This document shows positions 35,251-44,477 of a stretch of 64,000 nt of DNA, piece by piece; positions within the stretch are counted from its first letter, which is position 1; every line of letters starts with the position of its first letter. Origin of the DNA: Geomonas oryzae (GTDB taxonomy: Bacteria; Desulfobacterota; Desulfuromonadia; Geobacterales; Geobacteraceae). The position numbers were made by a program, and so were the translations under genes. The notes beneath the pieces are model-generated. The model worked only from the letters and a program-made list of their open reading frames with translations, had not been told where the DNA came from and made no database searches. The stretch lies in the NCBI RefSeq assembly GCF_004117875.1, contig NZ_RAHW01000002.1:186001-250000 (forward strand), written 5' to 3'.

Positions 35251-37365
35251 ATGTGCAACTCCCTTAAAATCAAGATACTGACCCTGGTCACTGTCATACT
35301 GGTGGTCATTATCTCTACGGTGGCCTATCAGAACTACCGGCAGCAGAAGGAAATGCTGCACGAGATCGCGAACCGCAACACCTCGGTACTCATAGAGACG
35401 ATAAAGAGTTCCGTTGCCAACGCCATGCTCTCCGGCCGTTCCGACGAGGTCGCCGCCATCTTCGCGCGGATCAAGTCCCGCGAGTTCGTGAACTCCATCC
35501 GGATCGTCGACGAGTCGGGGAAGATCCTCAACTCCGCCGACCGCGAGGAGATCGGCACTACGCTCCCCGAGCTCGGGCGGCAGCAACTGCCGACCAGGAA
35601 CCTCTCCGTGCTCCCCGAGGACGGGGTCTTCCTCTCCTACGCGCGCATCTTCAACGCCCCCCAGTGTTATAAATGCCACCCGGCAAGCAAGGAGACGCTC
35701 GGTCTTCTCGAGATCAAGCTCTCGCTCGGCTACATGAACGGGTTCATCACCCGGGAGCGCAACATAGCCGTGGTCTCCGCGATCATGCTCGTGCTCCTCA
35801 CCGTGGCGACCATATTCGTATTCCTCGTCATCTACGTGGAGCGCCCGATACGCAAGCTGATCCGTTCCATGGAGAAGGTGGAGCACGGCGAATTCGACCA
35901 GGAGATCAGCCTCACCTCGAGCCAAGAGATGTACACCCTCGGCAGCAGCTTCAACCACATGGTCGGCACCATGACGAACCTCATGGAGGCGACGGTCAAC
36001 CACGAGCGGGAACTCGCCCGCGCCCAGGAGAAGCTGGAACACCACCGCGAAACGCACCAGATGAACGGCAGGCTCGAGGAGCAGATCCGCGAGATCGAGA
36101 ACCTGAACATCACCCTCGAGGAGCGCATCGAGGAGATCGAGGAGGCGAACTACAAGATCGCCGACCTCGCCGGGGAGCTGGAGGACAAGAACACCAACCT
36201 CGAGAAGGCGGTGGCCAAACTCTCCACCCTGAACCGCCTGGGTCTCGCCATCAACTCCACCATCGAGGTCGAGGACCTCTACCAGCTCGTGGTGAAGACC
36301 ACCATGGACACGCTCCAGGCCCAGGTCGGCTATATCGTGCTGTACGACGCCGAGCGCGGCGAGCTGCGCATCACCAACCTGATCGGCTACCGCGACCCGA
36401 ACGCGCAATACCTGCGCGTCCCGATGAAGCCCTCCAGCGTTTCCAGCTGGGTGATCCAGAACAGCAAGCCGCTGCTCATCACCGACATCGCCCTGACGCC
36501 GGAGTTCGACCGGGTGAGCCCGCTCGGGTTCGAGAGAAAGACCCTGATCTGCGCGCCGCTCATGGTGAAGGACGAGATCATCGGCACCCTCACCGTGGTC
36601 AACAAGCTGAACAACACGGTCTACAACCACGAGGAGCTGGAGCTCCTCTCCACCATCGCCGCCCAGGCCTCCATCGCCATGAAGAACGCGATGCTCTACG
36701 ACGAGCAGCAAAAGACCTACCTGAACACGATTCAGGCGCTCGTCTCCGCCATCGAAGCCTCCGACAGCTACACCCGGGGCCACTCCGAGCGCGTCACCCG
36801 TTTCTCCCTCGCCCTCGCCCGGAAACTCGAGCTCCCGGCCAACCGCCTTAAAGTCATCGAGCGCGCCGCCATTTTGCACGACATCGGCAAGATCGGCATC
36901 GACCTCTCGCTTTTGCACAAGGAGGACGTCCTCACCAGCGAGGATGTAGCCGAGTTGCAGCAGCACCCGAGCATAGGGATGAAGATCCTGGAGCCGATCG
37001 AGTTTTTGCACGACGTCCGCCTTTGCATCGGACAGCACCACGAGCGCTACGACGGCAAAGGGTACCCAAACCGCCTCACCGGCCAGGAGCTGCTCCTCGA
37101 GTCCAGGATCCTCGCCATCGCCGACAGCTTCGACGCCATGACCTCGGACCGCCCCTACCGCAAGGCGCTCAAGCTGGAGGTAGCCATACAGGAGCTCGCC
37201 GAAAATGCCGGAACCCAGTTCGACCCCGAGCTCGTGCCCATCTTCATCAAGCTGTTGAAGACGCCGAATTTCCTGCCGCACCGCGAGGAGTACCTGGGTC
37301 TGCACGTGGTGTCGGCCTCGCAGAAATCAAATAACAACGCGTCACACTCCCTTATTGCCCAGTAA
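35251..37365 (+). CDS. Membrane HD-GYP phosphodiesterase with heme-c (CXXCH) periplasmic sensor, HAMP and GAF
   Basis: 704 residues. TM1 is about 8-25. The periplasmic sensor (26-170) carries CYKCH at 139-143, a single covalent heme site. TM2 is about 172-195. HAMP (196-248) and a coiled coil (about 250-335) lead to a GAF domain (about 340-480). HD-GYP (about 505-690) has HSERVTRFS, ILHDIGKIGI and QHHERYDGKGYP, so the catalytic residues are intact and cyclic di-GMP hydrolysis is expected. The layout resembles Geobacter heme-PAS chemosensors. Driven by a probable sigma-54 promoter with a long leader. Confidence 0.92.
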   Translation: MCNSLKIKILTLVTVILVVIISTVAYQNYRQQKEMLHEIANRNTSVLIETIKSSVANAMLSGRSDEVAAIFARIKSREFVNSIRIVDESGKILNSADREEIGTTLPELGRQQLPTRNLSVLPEDGVFLSYARIFNAPQCYKCHPASKETLGLLEIKLSLGYMNGFITRERNIAVVSAIMLVLLTVATIFVFLVIYVERPIRKLIRSMEKVEHGEFDQEISLTSSQEMYTLGSSFNHMVGTMTNLMEATVNHERELARAQEKLEHHRETHQMNGRLEEQIREIENLNITLEERIEEIEEANYKIADLAGELEDKNTNLEKAVAKLSTLNRLGLAINSTIEVEDLYQLVVKTTMDTLQAQVGYIVLYDAERGELRITNLIGYRDPNAQYLRVPMKPSSVSSWVIQNSKPLLITDIALTPEFDRVSPLGFERKTLICAPLMVKDEIIGTLTVVNKLNNTVYNHEELELLSTIAAQASIAMKNAMLYDEQQKTYLNTIQALVSAIEASDSYTRGHSERVTRFSLALARKLELPANRLKVIERAAILHDIGKIGIDLSLLHKEDVLTSEDVAELQQHPSIGMKILEPIEFLHDVRLCIGQHHERYDGKGYPNRLTGQELLLESRILAIADSFDAMTSDRPYRKALKLEVAIQELAENAGTQFDPELVPIFIKLLKTPNFLPHREEYLGLHVVSASQKSNNNASHSLIAQ

Positions 37366-37383
37366 TCCGAATAATGGTATAAG
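37355..37383 (+). promoter_or_regulatory. Promoter of the dppDF-like pair
   Basis: TTGCCC, a 17-base spacer and TATAAG begin inside the last codons of the HD-GYP gene and point to the ATPase genes 75 bases downstream. Confidence 0.55.
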
Positions 37384-37457
37384 GTAAACTTTTGCAGCGC
37401 GGCCCGCAGAGCCGGTTCGCGCCATTTTTGTACCCCAACAGGTAACCGGAGAGCCTC

Positions 37458-38416
<959 letters not shown>

Positions 38417-38420
<4 letters not shown>

Positions 38421-39403
38421 CCCCCATACTTACCGCCGAAAACCTGGTGAAAGAGTTCCCGGTGCGCGGGGGGATGTTCGCCCCAAAAAGGACCTTGACC
38501 GCCGTCGCAGGGGTGGACCTGGAGCTTTACCCGGGGGAGACCCTGGGTCTTGCCGGCGAGTCCGGCTGCGGCAAATCGACCATGGCGAGACTTCTAACCG
38601 GGCTCACCGCGCCGACCTCCGGGAGCATCCGCTATCATGGTCGCGAACTCGCCGCCATGTCGAAGGAGGAGCTCACCCGCTACCGCAGCGAGGTGCAGAT
38701 GGTCTTCCAGGACCCCTTCTCCTCGCTGAACCCGCGCATGCGGGTCGCCGAGATCGTCGGGGAGCCGCTCGCGATCCACGGCATCGGCAACGCGTCGGAG
38801 CGGCGCGAACGGGTGGCGGAACTCATGCAGCGAGTGGGGCTTTCCCCCGAGCAGATGATGCGTTTTCCCCACGAGTTTTCCGGCGGGCAGCGCCAGAGGA
38901 TCGGGATCGCCCGCGCCCTCGCCGTAGCCCCGAAGCTCGTGATCGCCGACGAACCGGTTTCCGCGCTCGACCTCTCGATCCAGGCGCAGATCATCAACCT
39001 GCTCCAGGAGGTGAAAAAGGACCTCGGGCTCGCCTTCCTCTTCATCACCCACGACCTCTCGGTGCTCAGACACATGAGCGACCGGGTGGCGGTCATGTAC
39101 CTCGGGAGGATCGTAGAGACCGGAAGCCGCGACGCGGTGCTCTCGCGCCCCCTGCACCCTTATACCGAGACGCTGCTCTCCGCCATCCCGAGCATCGATC
39201 CGAGCAGGCGCAGAAAGCACGTGATCGCCAAGGGGGAGCTCCCCTCCCCGGTGTCGCCGCCCAGCGGCTGCCCCTTCCACCCGCGCTGCCCGTACGCGCG
39301 CGAGGTGTGCAGCCGGACGCGCCCCGAACTCGTTGAGAAGGTACCGGGACAAAAAGCCGCCTGTCATTTCTCTGAGGAAATCTACCTAGGCGGCAGCAAG
39401 TAA
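38417..39403 (+). CDS. dppF: Oligopeptide/dipeptide ABC transporter ATPase, DppF/OppF type
   Basis: 328 residues. Walker A is in [13 protein letters not shown], the signature in [16 protein letters not shown], Walker B in [18 protein letters not shown], and the switch region in [14 protein letters not shown]. The C-terminus has [16 protein letters not shown]. It starts at a GTG overlapping the dppD stop by four bases, so the two subunits are made together as a heterodimeric pair. Confidence 0.9.
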
Positions 39404-39407
39404 TTCG

Positions 39408-39436
39408 TTGACAAGTCCAATTAGCATATATAGATT
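39408..39436 (+). promoter_or_regulatory. Promoter of the ArsR-family regulator
   Basis: TTGACA, a 17-base spacer and TAGATT. The imperfect dyad AATTAGCATATATAGATT overlaps the -10, a plausible autoregulatory operator. Confidence 0.6.
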
Positions 39437-39465
39437 GTTTTCTAGCACAGACGGAGGATACCAAC

Positions 39466-39750
39466 TTGGCATTTGACAAGACGAAGGATTACGGGAAAGA
39501 AGCGGAAATGCTGAAGGTGCTCGGGCACCCGATCCGCCTGAAAATAGTTGCGGGGCTTTGCGCCCAGGAGTGCAACGTGAAGCACATCTGGGAGTGCCTC
39601 GCATTGCCGCAGGCGACCGTGTCGCAGCACCTGGCGCTTTTGAAGAACAAGGGGATCATCGAGGGGACCCGCGACGGGGTCGAGGTGCACTACGCCGTGG
39701 TGAGCCCGTTCGTGCGCAGGCTGATCGAGATCCTGCACGCCGAACCGTAA
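39466..39750 (+). CDS. ArsR/SmtB-family winged-helix regulator
   Basis: 94 residues. The helix-turn-helix region reads HIWECLALPQATVSQHLALLK, followed by a wing with GTRDGVEVHYAV. Cysteines in LCAQEC and WEC could sense metal or thiol oxidation, but the classical ArsR CVC box is absent. TTG start after GGAGGATACCAAC. No obvious target transporter beside it except the ATPase pair. Confidence 0.88.
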   Translation: MAFDKTKDYGKEAEMLKVLGHPIRLKIVAGLCAQECNVKHIWECLALPQATVSQHLALLKNKGIIEGTRDGVEVHYAVVSPFVRRLIEILHAEP

Positions 39751-39779
39751 AAGAAGCATTCAGGCGGGAATGGCTTTTG

Positions 39780-39805
39780 TGCCGCACCCTTTTGGGGGTG
39801 CGGCA
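39780..39805. terminator. Hairpin between convergent arsR-type gene and pmbA
   Basis: TGCCGCACCC faces GGGTGCGGCA over a 6-base loop, directly between the two convergent stop codons. Only short T/A-rich tails follow, so it may be a weak bidirectional terminator. Confidence 0.55.
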
Positions 39806-39806
39806 T

Positions 39807-41147
39807 TTAAGTGCCGCTCACGTCCAGTTCCGCGATCCTGAGCGACGGCGCCCCGGTTGATCCGAAGAAGCGCAGGTCGCTGCCGACCATATCCACCTTC
39901 CTGAAGAGTTCCAACAGGTTTCCGGCAAGGGCGAGCCCCTTCACCGGATACCTAAGCTCCCCCCCTTCCACGTAGAAACCGGAGGCCCCCACCGAGAAAT
40001 CGCCGGTAATGGGATTTGCCGTATGCATCCCCATCACGTCGGTGATGAGCACACCCTTGGCCACGCCGCCGACAAGCGCGTCTGCGCCCGACGTTCCCGG
40101 CTCGATGAAGAGGTTGTTCGCACCGAGCCGGGGCGGGTTCTTGATGGCGCCGCGCTGTGCGTTCCCGGTGGAGGCAGCACCAAGGCGCTTCGCCCAGTAA
40201 CTGTCGTAGAGATACCCCTGAAGCACGCCCGCGGTGACGAGCGGCGTATCCTGCTGCGCCACCCCCTCGCCGTCGCAGGGGGCGCTCCCCATCCCCCCCT
40301 CGAGAAGCCCGTTGTCGCGCACCGAGACGAGCTCGGAAAAGATGCTCTCCCCTACCCTCCCGGCGAGGAGCGACTTCCCCTTGTGCACGCTCTCGGCGAG
40401 AAAGGAGGTGGCTAAGACGTCGAGGAGGTCCGCCGCCACGCGGTTGTCGAGCACGACCTGGCAGCGCATGGTGGGAAGAGTGCGGGCGCCTAAAAGCGCC
40501 GTCGCCTTGCGGCCGGCACCGGCGGCCACCTTTTCGAGATCGATGGCGGCAAAGCTCGGGGCAAAGGCGAAATCCCAGCCGGTCTGTGCGTCGCCGTCGG
40601 CCTCGGCCACGGCGGAAACGCTGCAGCTGTTGTAGCTTCCCATCGTCGCGGCATTCAGGCCGTGCGAGTTCCGGACCAGGGTATGGTAGACCGACTCGCC
40701 GTAGCTGCACTTTCTCACCCTTTTCACGCGCGGATCGTAGGCGCGCACCAGGCGTTCGAGCTCGAGGGCGCGCCCGATCTTCATTTCCTCGTCGATGGAA
40801 GGAAGTGCGGGGTCGTAGAGCCAGGGAAGTTCGGGGTAGGCCGCGGCGGGTCCGGGAAGGGTGTACCAGGAATCCGGGCTCTGCATGCGGGCGGCGACCA
40901 GGGCCGCGTCCACCATCCGTTCGAGCGCGGCCGGGTCCATCGTGGTGGAGAAGGAGAAGCCGAGCCCGTCGCCTGCCAGGAGGCGCACCGCCACCCCGAA
41001 AGGTTCCGCGCTGCGAAAGGCGTCCACCTTTCCCTCTTTCACCTCGATGGCGAGATCGCGCGAGGCGTAGAGTGCGATCTCCCAGCCGTCGATCCGCCTT
41101 TGCCTGATAAGGCGCTCCACCGTCTCAGCGTGACGGGTCAGTTCCAT
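39807..41147 (-). CDS. pmbA: TldD/PmbA-family metalloprotease component (TldE/PmbA)
   Basis: 446 residues. TldD-PmbA pairs process modified peptides and antitoxins. Supporting segments: EGKVDAFRSAEPFGVAVRLL, MGSYNSCSVSAVAEADGDAQTGWDFAF, LDNRVAADLLDVL, and the final FSVGASGFYVEGGELRYPVKGLALAGNLLELF, typical of the PmbA side. The metal ligands sit in TldD, which is not in the window. The start is the ATG before ELTRHAE, after GAGGTACCC. Confidence 0.9.
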   Translation of the reverse strand: MELTRHAETVERLIRQRRIDGWEIALYASRDLAIEVKEGKVDAFRSAEPFGVAVRLLAGDGLGFSFSTTMDPAALERMVDAALVAARMQSPDSWYTLPGPAAAYPELPWLYDPALPSIDEEMKIGRALELERLVRAYDPRVKRVRKCSYGESVYHTLVRNSHGLNAATMGSYNSCSVSAVAEADGDAQTGWDFAFAPSFAAIDLEKVAAGAGRKATALLGARTLPTMRCQVVLDNRVAADLLDVLATSFLAESVHKGKSLLAGRVGESIFSELVSVRDNGLLEGGMGSAPCDGEGVAQQDTPLVTAGVLQGYLYDSYWAKRLGAASTGNAQRGAIKNPPRLGANNLFIEPGTSGADALVGGVAKGVLITDVMGMHTANPITGDFSVGASGFYVEGGELRYPVKGLALAGNLLELFRKVDMVGSDLRFFGSTGAPSLRIAELDVSGT

Positions 41148-41192
41148 GGGTACCTCGCAAAAATTGGTCAACTTGAGAAAGTTGCGTGAAGC

Positions 41193-41325
41193 GCCCCTCC
41201 CTCCGGAGGGGGGAGGCTGGGAGGGGGGAAGATTCTAAGGGCGACAGGCACCTGCGGAGCCAGTCACCTGGGCTGCGCCCCCTCCCTGTCCCTCCCCCTC
41301 CGGGGGCGGGGACGCCAGAGGGGCA
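41193..41325. repeat. C- and G-rich dispersed repeat between pmbA and the GNAT gene
   Basis: CCCCTCCCTCCGGAGGGGGG (41194-41214) forms a perfect hairpin, and a second CCCTCCCCCTCCGGGGGCGGGG-like element lies near 41300. Together they fill most of the 217-base gap; no gene was seen. Confidence 0.6.
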
Positions 41326-41364
41326 GGCCCCTTCAAGAGGTGCAGAGAGCTACTGGTTGGCCCC

Positions 41365-41814
41365 TCAGAGCTCCAGTATCATCGCGATCTCGTCGCAGTC
41401 GGGGAACTTCACGCACTTGATGCAGTCGCCCCACACCTTGTGCGGGAGTTCGGACTTGTCGGCCACCTTGAAGCCGAACTTCGCGAAGAAGTCGGGCTTG
41501 TAGGTTAGGCAGAAAAGACGCTTAAGCCCAAGCGAGCGCGCCTCATCGATGCAGGCGCCCACCACCTGGCTCCCGATGCCGCGCCGCCCGACGCTCTCGG
41601 CGACCGCCACGGAGCGCACCTCCGCCAGGTCCTCCCAGACGATGTGCAGCGCCGAGGTGCCCAAGAGCTGCCCGTCCTCCTCGAAAACGTAGAAGTCGCG
41701 CAGCGCCTCGTATAGTTCGGAAAGCGAGCGCGAGAGCATCTCGCCCCGGCTCGCGAAGTTGGTCAACAGTTTCTGGATGTCTTTTACGTCGCCGATTCTG
41801 GCCTTTCTGATCAT
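41365..41814 (-). CDS. Short GNAT N-acetyltransferase, ArgA-like
   Basis: 149 residues. The GNAT acetyl-CoA loop is in VAESVGRRGIGSQVVGACIDEA. The KRLFCLTYKPDFFAKFGF segment and the C-terminal CIKCVKFPDCDEIAM resemble the short N-acetylglutamate synthases found outside enterobacteria. It could start arginine synthesis, but no arg gene is nearby. It overlaps recN by four bases (ATGA), so translation is coupled. Confidence 0.8.
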   Translation of the reverse strand: MIRKARIGDVKDIQKLLTNFASRGEMLSRSLSELYEALRDFYVFEEDGQLLGTSALHIVWEDLAEVRSVAVAESVGRRGIGSQVVGACIDEARSLGLKRLFCLTYKPDFFAKFGFKVADKSELPHKVWGDCIKCVKFPDCDEIAMILEL

Positions 41815-43472
41815 CTTGCCGCCTCCTGAATCATCTCCCTGGCGTGTTCCAGGGTCTTGTCGGTGACGCGCGCGCCCGAAAGCATGCGCGCCACCTCGGC
41901 CACCCGCTCCTCTCCTTCCAGGAGCTGGACGCTGGTGGCGGTCCTTCCGTTTTCCACCCCCTTCTCCACCTTCAGGTGCTGGTCCGCGAAGGCGGCCACC
42001 TGCGGGAGATGGGTGATGGCGAGCACCTGCTGTTCGCGCGCCACGCGCTTCAGCTTTTCGCCTACGAGCGCCGAGGTCGCGCCCCCTATGCCTGTATCCA
42101 CCTCGTCGAAGATCAGGGTGGGGACCTCGGAGTCGGGGTGGAGCTGCTTCAAAGCGAGCATGAGGCGCGAGAGTTCGCCCCCCGAGGCGACCTTGGCGAT
42201 CGCCCTCGGCGGCTCGCCCGGGTTGGGGGAAAAGAGGAACTCGGCCCGTTCGAAGCCGAAAGACTTGGGATCGGCGCTTCTCTCGAAGGAGGTCTCGAAC
42301 ACGGCGTGTTTCATGGCGAGCTCGGAGAGTTCGCGCTCCATCCCTTCCTTTAGCCGGACGGCTCCCGCCTCGCGCGCGCCGGTAAGTTTTGCGCCGAGCG
42401 CCGCCAGTTCCTCTTCGAGAGCACCGATGCGCGAGAGCAGCTCCTCGCGGGTCTCGCCCCGGTTGGTGAGCGCGGCGAGTTCGGCGTCGATCTCGGCCTG
42501 GTAGGCGAGGATCTCCTCCACCGTTGCGCCGTATTTCTTCTTCAGGCGGTTGATGAGGTCGAGCCGATCCTCGAGCTCCTCGAGGCGCGCCGGGTCGGAA
42601 TCGATGCGTGCTGCGTAGTCGCGCAGGGAAAGGGCGGCGTCCTCGAGCTGGGCGTAGGCCGTTTCCAGCGCAGCCGCGACCGGTGCCAGGGCCGGGTCGA
42701 TGCGCCCTGCGTCGCCCACCCCCTGGATCACGCCGGTGAGACCGCCGAGGATGGTGGCGTCTCCGCCGTAAAGCTCGTCGAAGGCACCCTGGGAAACCTC
42801 CATGAGTCTGCCGCTGTGGGCAAGGCGCACGCGTTCCTCGGAGAGTTCCTCCTCTTCGCCGGGGACGAGCTTCGCGTCGGCGATCTCGCCGCTTTGAAAG
42901 GCGATGAGGTCGAGGCGGCGCGCCGCTTCGCGCTCACCCTCCTCGAGCGCCTTCAGTTCCTGCCTCGCCCCCTGGTACTCGTCGAAGCGGGCGGCGAACT
43001 CGTGGCGCAGGGGGAGGCTCCCCGCGAAGCCGTCCAGAAGCAGCAGGTGCTGGTCGGTCTTCAAAAGGGTCTGGGCGTCGTGCTGGCCGTAGATGTTGAT
43101 CAGGCTGCGGCACACCTCGGCAAGAAGGGCCGTGGTGGCGAGCCCGCCGCCGATGAAGACGCGGTTCTTGCCGCCGGGCGCCACCGAGCGACGCACGAGG
43201 AGCTCACCGTCGCACTCGATCCCCGCCGCGGCAAGAGACTCGAGAAGCGCGTCCCGCCCGGTGAGATCGAAGACCGCTTCCACGGAGGCCTCCTTCGCGC
43301 CGGAACGGATCAGGTCCGAGCTGCCGCGTCCGCCGAGGATCAGGTTCACGGCATCGATGATGATCGACTTTCCCGCACCGGTCTCGCCGGTCAGGATGTT
43401 GAGCCCGGGGCTGAATTCCACGTGGAGTTTGTCGATGATGGCGAGGTTGGTGATCTGGAGTTCTCTGAGCAC
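41811..43472 (-). CDS. recN: DNA repair protein RecN
   Basis: An SMC-like ATPase for double-strand-break repair. 553 residues. N-terminal Walker A in LNILTGETGAGKSIIIDAV, a coiled-coil middle, and C-terminal signature VASGGELSRLMLALK with Walker B in PTLIFDEVDTGIGG, then QVLAITHLPQVAAFAD. GTG start directly after the nadK stop. Confidence 0.98.
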   Translation of the reverse strand: MLRELQITNLAIIDKLHVEFSPGLNILTGETGAGKSIIIDAVNLILGGRGSSDLIRSGAKEASVEAVFDLTGRDALLESLAAAGIECDGELLVRRSVAPGGKNRVFIGGGLATTALLAEVCRSLINIYGQHDAQTLLKTDQHLLLLDGFAGSLPLRHEFAARFDEYQGARQELKALEEGEREAARRLDLIAFQSGEIADAKLVPGEEEELSEERVRLAHSGRLMEVSQGAFDELYGGDATILGGLTGVIQGVGDAGRIDPALAPVAAALETAYAQLEDAALSLRDYAARIDSDPARLEELEDRLDLINRLKKKYGATVEEILAYQAEIDAELAALTNRGETREELLSRIGALEEELAALGAKLTGAREAGAVRLKEGMERELSELAMKHAVFETSFERSADPKSFGFERAEFLFSPNPGEPPRAIAKVASGGELSRLMLALKQLHPDSEVPTLIFDEVDTGIGGATSALVGEKLKRVAREQQVLAITHLPQVAAFADQHLKVEKGVENGRTATSVQLLEGEERVAEVARMLSGARVTDKTLEHAREMIQEAAR

Positions 43473-44339
43473 TTACCGTTCACCCCACTTGAGCTTGGTG
43501 CGGAGCACCTCGAAGTAGTCCTTGCTGCGGGACTGGATGAGCCGGGTCACGTGCGCGGCCTTGGTGATCTGAACGGTATCGCCGGAGACGAGCTTCATGC
43601 CGACCTGCCCGTCGAGGGTTAAAAAGACGGACTCGTCGGGGGCGTAGTTCAGCTTTATCGCTATGTGCGCGTCCGCCGCCATGACGAGCGGCCGGTTGGT
43701 CAGGGTGTGCGGGCAGATTGGCGTAAGCGAGATGCACTCGAGCTCGGGGTGGAGGATCGGCCCGTTCGCGGAGAGGGAGTAACCGGTGGAGCCGGTGGGG
43801 GTCGATATGATGAGGCCGTCCGCCTTGAAGGTGGTGAGGTAGCGCCCGTTCACCGAGGTCTCCATGTCGATGATCCTCGCCAGCGCCCCCTTGTTGATGA
43901 CCACGTCGTTCAGCACGCGGTGCAGCTCGACCACCTCGCCGTCGCGCTCGACGCTCGCCATGAGCATCATGCGCTCGCTCACCTCGAAATCGCCGGCTAG
44001 GCTGCGCTCGACCGAGGGGTAGAGCTCCCCAAGGGTGATCTCGGTGAGAAAGCCAAGGCTCCCAAGGTTCACCGCGAGGATCGGTACGTCGCGCTCCCCC
44101 AAGAGCCGGGCCGCCGCGATGAGGGTGCCGTCGCCGCCTAAAACCACGACCAGGTCGGCATCCTGCGCGACGTCCGAGCTCTCGGCGCTTTCGGCCAGCG
44201 TCGTGCGCCTGAGACGCCTGGAGAGGTGTTCCTCTACCTGCGCGGTGACGCCGCGGGCCGCCAGCCACTCGATGAGCTCCTCTGCGACCCCGAGACAGCG
44301 CGGATCGTGCACTTTGGCGAAAATGGCGATTTTTTTCAT
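43473..44339 (-). CDS. nadK: NAD kinase
   Basis: Phosphorylates NAD to NADP. 288 residues. Family motifs: LVVLGGDGTLIAAAR (GGDG), AVNLGSLGFLTEI, VLNDVVINKG, and TPTGSTGYSLSANGPILHP. First gene of the nadK-recN-GNAT unit. The start is the ATG before KKIAIFAK; a GTG one codon upstream is possible. Confidence 0.97.
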   Translation of the reverse strand: MKKIAIFAKVHDPRCLGVAEELIEWLAARGVTAQVEEHLSRRLRRTTLAESAESSDVAQDADLVVVLGGDGTLIAAARLLGERDVPILAVNLGSLGFLTEITLGELYPSVERSLAGDFEVSERMMLMASVERDGEVVELHRVLNDVVINKGALARIIDMETSVNGRYLTTFKADGLIISTPTGSTGYSLSANGPILHPELECISLTPICPHTLTNRPLVMAADAHIAIKLNYAPDESVFLTLDGQVGMKLVSGDTVQITKAAHVTRLIQSRSKDYFEVLRTKLKWGER

Positions 44340-44477
44340 CACTGGCCCTTTACTTGTACTGTAATCTAGGATTTACTAGCACAGTTGTTGTATCATGTCC
44401 AACGGAAAACTGGGGCGGTGCGGCTGCTCCAATTGACGCCTTTCCCGTAATAACTACGTGCAGATGCAGGGTGACTC

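Noticed and set aside
35233-37305. Long minus-strand frame opposite the HD-GYP gene
   Set aside because: High G+C produces long antisense frames; its translation is low-complexity and family likeness lies wholly on the plus strand. The same applies at 29538-31472 and 5792-7534.
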